Shown in pieces: positions 58,744-64,000 of a stretch of 64,000 bases of DNA. Origin of the DNA: Dendrophyllia cribrosa (taxonomy: Eukaryota > Cnidaria > Anthozoa > Scleractinia > Dendrophylliidae); NCBI GenBank assembly GCA_024195265.1, contig JAJLRJ010000001.1, forward strand, positions 59,999,289 to 60,063,288, written 5' to 3'. A program made the position numbers and the translations under genes. A model generated the notes under the pieces. That model did not search any database. It saw nothing but the letters and a program-made list of their open reading frames with translations, and had not been told where the DNA came from. The stretch's first letter is position 1; each line of letters starts with the position of its first letter.

Positions 58744-59835
58744 ACATGGGTCTGGGGAATGGGGTGCTTATATAGTGCTATAAAGACTAATGAAGTTAGC
58801 AATGACTCAGAGGGAAATCGATTGGACGGACGCACCAAAGAATGCCAATTTACAAGACGTAGGACTCGTGAAATGCACTCCCTTCTTTCAAACCTGACAC
58901 CGACACTGCAGTTAAAAGACGACGACGTGCCCTAACCCCAGCGCCCCCTCTCCAGCCCTTTCAAGCCAGGCGAGCCCCCTGGTTTGATTTCGGAAAAATT
59001 GAAAGCCATATGGCTAGAAAAAGACGCCTCCATGCTTGATAACACAGTGTTGTGTAGTTCATACTTATTTTTTTCTCAATCTTTGTATACTTATCACTTT
59101 AGTGATCAAATTTTCATTATTTTATTTATTTTATTCTCATTAATTTAATAATTCAAAAAGAAAACAAAAGAAATGCATGTTTAAATGAAAATCGCTAATA
59201 AAATCAAATACTGATTTTGTCCTGATTTACATTAACTTTTCCTTTAATTTACTTGGCTAAAGTGATCTTTATCACCAAAACAGTCACGAAACATCAAAAT
59301 TTGATTTTTATGGTGAACTTAGATTGCCGCCAGACAGCGGCAAAAGACCATGCTAACACGACCATTTGATGCAAGTCATTGAATACCCCTTGGCCTTCCC
59401 AAAATCCTGGGAGAGCCCTACGCCCCCAGCCAAAAACGTTTGAAGACAAGCCATGTTAATTTTAAGTTTGTTTATTTTACAAAGTCAACATTATGTGAAT
59501 GCAAATAAAATGTACAAATGTTCAAATCGCAAGAATGGATATTATTACAACACCTTACATACTGGCAAAGGATCAGTGCGACCTTATAAAAAACTAGAAA
59601 CTTATGTGATAATGTCAATTTGTCTCGTATTTTTTTGGCTACAGACAGCTACAGATTCGCATAAAACGACAACGATTATTTGGTAATGATCTGTACATCA
59701 CAAAAAAATTTAGTACCTCAGTCTTTGAATTAATCCACAATGGCCATATTCCGCCATAAAGATGCTGCACTTGCAACGTTTAATGCAACTTGTCCCGCAC
59801 ACAAAACTGTAACATAAGTTGTACAACAAGAACGC
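58744..59835. other. Non-coding stretch, nothing recognised
   Basis: No gene or bounded repeat was recognised. Confidence 0.4.
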
Positions 59836-60157
59836 CTACCGTATCTATTCTAATGAACGCATCGAACGTTTAGTCCATTTCCCCGTTTTCAGGGGAGGGG
59901 TTATTATATTAGAGATAGGCGTTTATTAAAGAGAGGCGTTTATTCATTTCTCTGCAGACTTCTGGTTGGAACACAACTTTCATTATTCATGCACTGCATG
60001 GTTTTCTATGCATTGCTCGTATTTTTCAAGCAGGATTTCAGGGGTGAGGGCGTTTATGAGAGAGAACTTTCCAGCTTTTTTTGTACACGGGGTGGGGCGT
60101 TGTTTGTTAGATAGGGGCGTCTATAAGAGACAGGCTTTATTAGAATAAATATGGTAG
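59836..60157. mobile_element. MITE-like element, about 320 bp
   Basis: TACCGTATCTATTCTAATGAA at the left mirrors TTTATTAGAATAAATATGGTA at the right. The internal AGGCGTTTATT motif recurs. No target duplication was confirmed. Confidence 0.65.
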
Positions 60158-60687
60158 TATAATGTTCACACCCTACAACGAACAAAAACTCGCATTGTTT
60201 CATCGCCGCGATCGTTGCGAAACCTTGCCATGATCGCGCAAACAGAAACTCGACGGGAAATGTCTGTTGCAGGGTGCATTACACGAGGTGTTTGTCCCAA
60301 GAAAACACGAAACGTTGCAAGTGTAACCTACACCGTCTTAGATAAATGAGTTCCGAGGTGAAAACACATGACCATGTACATCTACTGTCTGATAACAGAT
60401 CCGAGCATCTCGCAATCCAGCCATGTCGCAGCTCTGTACAAAGGGCAACTTCTCTCTTGCTTAAAATGCACCCGAGAAGATACGCTTCTCAGTTGAGTTC
60501 AATGGAAGGTCCTATTAGGTTAGCTTGTGCCTCTCGTTTTAATCCACTCCATTCTTTTCCACCTCCGCGGCAACAGGAGGTGCCTCCTCCATTGTTATTT
60601 CACCTTCGCCGCCATTGAGGGACTGAGAATTGAATATAAAGATATTTCAAGCTGTTAACTCTTTTGACTAGCAAAAGTATACAAGAA

Positions 60688-61410
60688 CGCACTGCTCAAT
60701 AACTTTCAATTGAATGGTCATCACTTTACATGACTTTAGGATTTCATCCACAGACTCAAAAGTTAGAACCACCTTGTACAGCATGTAAACAGTACCACAG
60801 AAAAGTACTGCTCAGTAGCTTTCATTTGAATGGTACTGCTCAATAACTTTCAATTGAATGGTCACACTTTACATGACTTTAGGATTTCATCCACAGACTC
60901 AAAAGTTAGAACCACCTTGTACATGTACAGCATGTAACGGTACCACAGAAAAGTACTGCTCAGTAGCTTTCATTTGAATGGTACTGCTCAATAACTTTCA
61001 ATTGAATGGTCACACTTTACATGACTTTAGGATTTCATCCACAGACTCAAAAGTTAGAACCACCTTGTACAGCATGTAACGGTACCACAGAAAAGTACTG
61101 CTCAGTAGCTTTCATTTGAATGGTACTGCTCAATAACTTTCAATTGAATGGTCACACTTTACATGACTTTAGGATTTCATCCACAGACTCAAAAGTTAGA
61201 ACCACCTTGTACAGCATGTAACGGTACCACAGAAAAGTACTGCTCAGTAGCTTTCATTTGAATGGTACTGCTCAATAACTTTCAATTGAATGGTCACACT
61301 TTACATGACTTTAGGAATTCATCCACAGACTCAAAAGTTAGAACCACCTTGTACAGCATGTAACGGTACCACAGGAAAGTACTGCTCAGTAGCTTTCATT
61401 TGAATGGTCC
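60688..61410. repeat. Satellite array, 142-bp unit, about 5 copies
   Basis: Unit starts recur at about 60833, 60981, 61123 and 61265 (spacing 148, 142, 142). Each unit contains GTACTGCTCAATAACTTTCA, CACAGACTCAAAAGTTAGAA and a second half-related motif GTACTGCTCAGTAGCTTTCA, so the unit is itself an old dimer. Confidence 0.95.
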
Positions 61411-61579
61411 AGACTGAAAAGATAGAACAACCTTTATTTGAATGGTTACACTTAGAATTTCATGTAGACTCCACAAAATAAAGGCTTCATTTTGGAAGTG
61501 AAAGGGCAATAGAGAATCTTATTGATGTACATTTGTAGAACCTACAGGTGAAATTGTGACAATTTGTTTTATTATCTAC

Positions 61580-61738
61580 CTTGATAAGTTGCTCCTGGCG
61601 TTCATCGGCAGCAGCTTCCATCTTTTCAGCTTTTACCTGTGCCACGGCCTGAGCAACGGCAGCTTCTTTCTCCACTCGGGCATCATTTAACGCTCGCGAT
61701 AACTGCATCAGTGAGTTCATACGAGCTTGTGCTAGAGC
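61580..61738 (-). CDS. Coiled-coil exon of a host gene (downstream exon)
   Basis: A phase-0 exon of 53 codons with acceptor CCCCCAG|GCT and donor ATCAAG|GTAGAT. It encodes ALAQARMNSLMQLSRAL...EKEAAVAQAVAQVKAEK..., an Ala/Glu/Lys/Gln-rich coiled coil. It resembles the exon at 63013-63144 (M.SL......L.....EA.AA....VAQVK.E), as if one exon had been tandemly duplicated. The host protein is not recognised, and exons beyond the window are expected. Confidence 0.7.
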
Positions 61739-62190
61739 CTGGGGGAGAAATACAACGAAATAACAGTCAGTTCGCCTTCTTAATGTTTATTTTGTAAACT
61801 AAACAATGAAGTAGCTTAAATTCACAAACTTAGTCATTCATTGCTATCAGGCTGCTGCACATGAATGTATAATTGTATGCATGTAGATTTTCTATTTTCA
61901 TCTGTTTCATCAAGACATGGTGTAGAAAAATCTCACAATCTGCAGCATAATAGCCCTTTCTTTGCCGCACAATCTGCCAAGAAATTCTGAATAATTTTCA
62001 ATTATTTTTTTTGCATCCTATCAGAAGCCTGATTTTGTTAGTATCTGTTTGCAGGGTAACAATGTTTGTAACCATAATGGCAGTGTAAATCATTAATATT
62101 AGCTGAGGCTTGAGCTTCAGAGTTCGCGTATTATTAAAAGGTGCAGTAAAATAGTTATATGTACATGTATGTTTTATTCAACTCATCCCA
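61739..62190 (-). other. Intron, first part
   Basis: AT-rich intron DNA between the two coiled-coil exons. Nothing else recognised. Confidence 0.5.
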
Positions 62191-63012
62191 GGGGAACAAT
62201 GCAGGCTGGACGAGCTCTTCACTGGTACATTGTTTACCAGTGAAGAGGCTCGTGCAGGCTGGATGAGCCTCTTCACTGGTACAGTCATTGTTTACCAGTG
62301 AAGAGGCTCATGCAGGCTGGATGAGCTCTTCACTGGTACATGTACATTGTTTACCAGTGAAGAGGCTCATGCAGGCTGGATGAGCTCTTCACTGGTACAT
62401 TGTTTACCACTGAAGAGGCTCATGCAGGCTGGATGAGCTCTTCACTGGTACATTGTTTACCAGTGAAGAGGCTCTTGCAGGCTGGATGAGCTCTTCACTG
62501 GTACAGTCATTGTTTACCAGTGAAGAGGCTCATGCAGGCTGGATGAGCCTCTTCACTGGTACAGTCATTGTTTACCAGTGAAGAGGCTCTTGCAGGCTGG
62601 ATGAGCTCTTCACTGGTACAGTCATTGTTTACCAGTGAAGAGGCTCTTGCAGGCTGGATGAGCCTCTTCACTGGTACAGTCATTGTTTACCAGTGAAGAG
62701 GCTCATGCAGGCTGGATGAGCTCTTCACTGGTACATTGTTTACCACTGAAGAGGCTCATGCAGGCTGGATGAGCTCTTCACTGGTACATTGTTTACCAGT
62801 GAAGAGGCTCTTGCAGGCTGGATGAGCTCTTCACTGGTACATTGTTTACCAGTGAAGAGGCTCATGCAGGCTGGATGAGCTCTTCACTGGTACAGTCATT
62901 GTTTACCAGTGAAGAGGCTCGTGCAGGCTGGATGAGCTCTTCACTGGTACATTGTTTACCAGTGAAGAGGCTCATGCAGGCTGGATGAGCTCTTCACTGG
63001 TACATTGTTTAC
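62191..63012. repeat. Palindromic minisatellite filling the intron, about 15 units of 50-61 bp
   Basis: Each unit reads GCAGGCTGGATGAGCTCTTC, ACTGGTACATTGTTTACCAG, TGAAGAGGCTCATGC. The second half of each unit is the inverse of the first (GAGCTCTTCACTGGTA/TACCAGTGAAGAGGCTC), so each can fold into a hairpin. The array begins exactly at the 5' splice site of the exon at 63013-63144. Confidence 0.96.
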
Positions 63013-63144
63013 CTCCTTCTTTTCAGCTTCAGCCTGTAGTTTGACCTGAGTAATGGCAGCATCCTTAGCTGCATCAGCCTGCAGCTTGGCATGTTCTATC
63101 ATTCCTTTCAACTGCTGAGCTGTATTCAACAATGAGTTCACCAT
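63013..63144 (-). CDS. Coiled-coil exon of a host gene (upstream exon)
   Basis: A phase-0 exon of 44 codons with acceptor CTTGCAG|ATG and donor AAGGAG|GTAAAC. It encodes MVNSLLNTAQQLKGMIEHAK then LQADAAKDAAITQVKLQAEAEKKE. The ATG is probably an internal Met, because an acceptor precedes it. Its donor lies in the first unit of the intronic minisatellite. Confidence 0.7.
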
Positions 63145-63639
63145 CTGCAAGTACATGTAATAAAATCAAAATGTCACTAAAAAGTGGAACCCAGTCATAT
63201 GACGACCTTGTTACGCAAACAATTAAGAGAGAGTTACAGCCAAATGCCAGTTTTTTGCTACTATAGATCAGCTTTGTGGAATTATCTTGTTGTTATTATT
63301 ATTATTAACGTTTCTTCAGACAATCGAAAAATGTCAGCATACAATGTAGGTTTGTAGATAAAAGTTATGTAATGTTTTGTGAATTTTTTTTTGTGATTTC
63401 TATGAGTGTGTTAGAGTGTGACAATATTGGTATATTGTGTGACATTAGACCGTGACGTATTAGCCTCATTGTCAAGAATAAAGCACATTGTTGTTGAACC
63501 GCCATCGTGGAGTGTCGTGTGCTTCTCTTGTCTTTTCCGGATTAATACAAAATTAATTAATTGTTACAGAGAGGAGAAGACAGGGGGTGTAGATTTTTGA
63601 AATTTAAATTTGAAGTTAACAATGAAGTTATTACAATAT
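63145..63639. other. Intron or flank, nothing recognised
   Basis: AT-rich sequence upstream of the coiled-coil exon. No further exon was recognised. Confidence 0.4.
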
Positions 63640-63770
63640 AGCAGATGAACACCAAAACAGTCTGCCACCAACATAGGGTGCTTTGCATGGGTATCAACTG
63701 TTTGTTGGTGTTTCAAAAACAATTTTCTTTCTCTGTCACTTCTTCAAAGTGCCCATAACCTTTTTTTTTA
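63640..63770. repeat. Dispersed repeat, second copy of 32095-32215
   Basis: Shares GGGTATCAACTGT.TGTTGGTGTT and TTTTCTTTCTC blocks with the copy beside the Polinton. Confidence 0.7.
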
Positions 63771-64000
63771 TTTTCGTATCTAAATCTACACGTCACGTAA
63801 TGAACATCTGCGAAAAAAAATTTTGATTTCAGCAAAACGTGAATTTTTTATGATTTTTTAAAGTCTTCAAAATTTGCCGCCATTTTGGTCCACCATTCGC
63901 ATTAGTCTCCTCTTGGTCCCTCTCGGTTAACAAAGGATCCGTGACCTAGATTAAGGAACACATAACTTCAAACAAAGGAACTGTGACATACATTAAGGAA

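Noticed and set aside
62191..63012. CRISPR-like array
   Set aside because: The units are contiguous palindromes without unique spacers, in a eukaryotic intron.

Overview
This window looks like a repeat-rich nuclear genome segment from an anthozoan cnidarian, probably a stony coral or a relative. The evidence is AT-rich sequence, intron-containing host gene fragments, tRNA-derived SINEs, Penelope-like and DIRS-like retroelement fragments, many non-coding foldback elements, and a Polinton whose proteins read like the cnidarian Polinton/adintovirus lineage. The species assignment is inference.

The centrepiece is a 20,018-bp Polinton (Maverick) at 11528-31545. It has AG...CT ends, a perfect 6-bp target duplication TTAATT (11522-11527 and 31546-31551), and inverted repeats of about 1.0 kb (left) and 1.3 kb (right). 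From left to right it carries a VLTF3-like late transcription factor and a small acidic protein (+). A long minus-strand virion block follows, reading from 20411 down to 13458: PPPY-containing protein, penton-like minor capsid, basic core-like protein, double-jelly-roll major capsid, repeat-containing core-like protein, adenain-type protease, small Cys protein, phospholipase-A2-like protein, DDE integrase with chromodomain, and a small unknown. Next come a plus-strand block (packaging ATPase, fibre-like protein, small membrane protein), a minus-strand block (Pro-rich protein, ssDNA-binding-like protein, two small proteins, one of them HTH-like), and a complete 1270-aa protein-primed-type DNA polymerase B (+). 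The polymerase, integrase, ATPase and both capsid genes are open. Frame breaks cluster in 15.4-16.1 kb (core tail, protease, Cys/PLA2 genes).

Two features of the Polinton deserve attention. Each end is a 363-bp module with its own 28-bp inverted ends, whose arms match within a module but differ between modules. In addition, four palindromic modules of exactly 136 bp lie inside the element, one in each terminal repeat and two in tandem at 24.57-24.90 kb.

Left flank (1-11.5 kb): a Penelope-like element 3' part (3-1181) with a hammerhead-like motif, a DIRS-like gag/RT 5' fragment (3757-4620, minus), and several non-autonomous DNA transposons, one a near-perfect foldback with an 8-bp target duplication (6881-6992).

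Right flank (31.5-64 kb): three paralogues of a small single-pass membrane protein (33228, 51517, 55330), two with solved three-exon structures; split remnants of a core-2/I-branching N-acetylglucosaminyltransferase-like gene (38.9-41.2 kb, minus); two more Penelope-like fragments, one interrupted by a 643-bp transposon; two SINEs; many MITEs, several with 9-bp target duplications; two large satellite blocks; and two phase-0 coiled-coil exons of a host gene (61580-63144, minus). No rRNA gene, CRISPR array or bacterial feature was seen.
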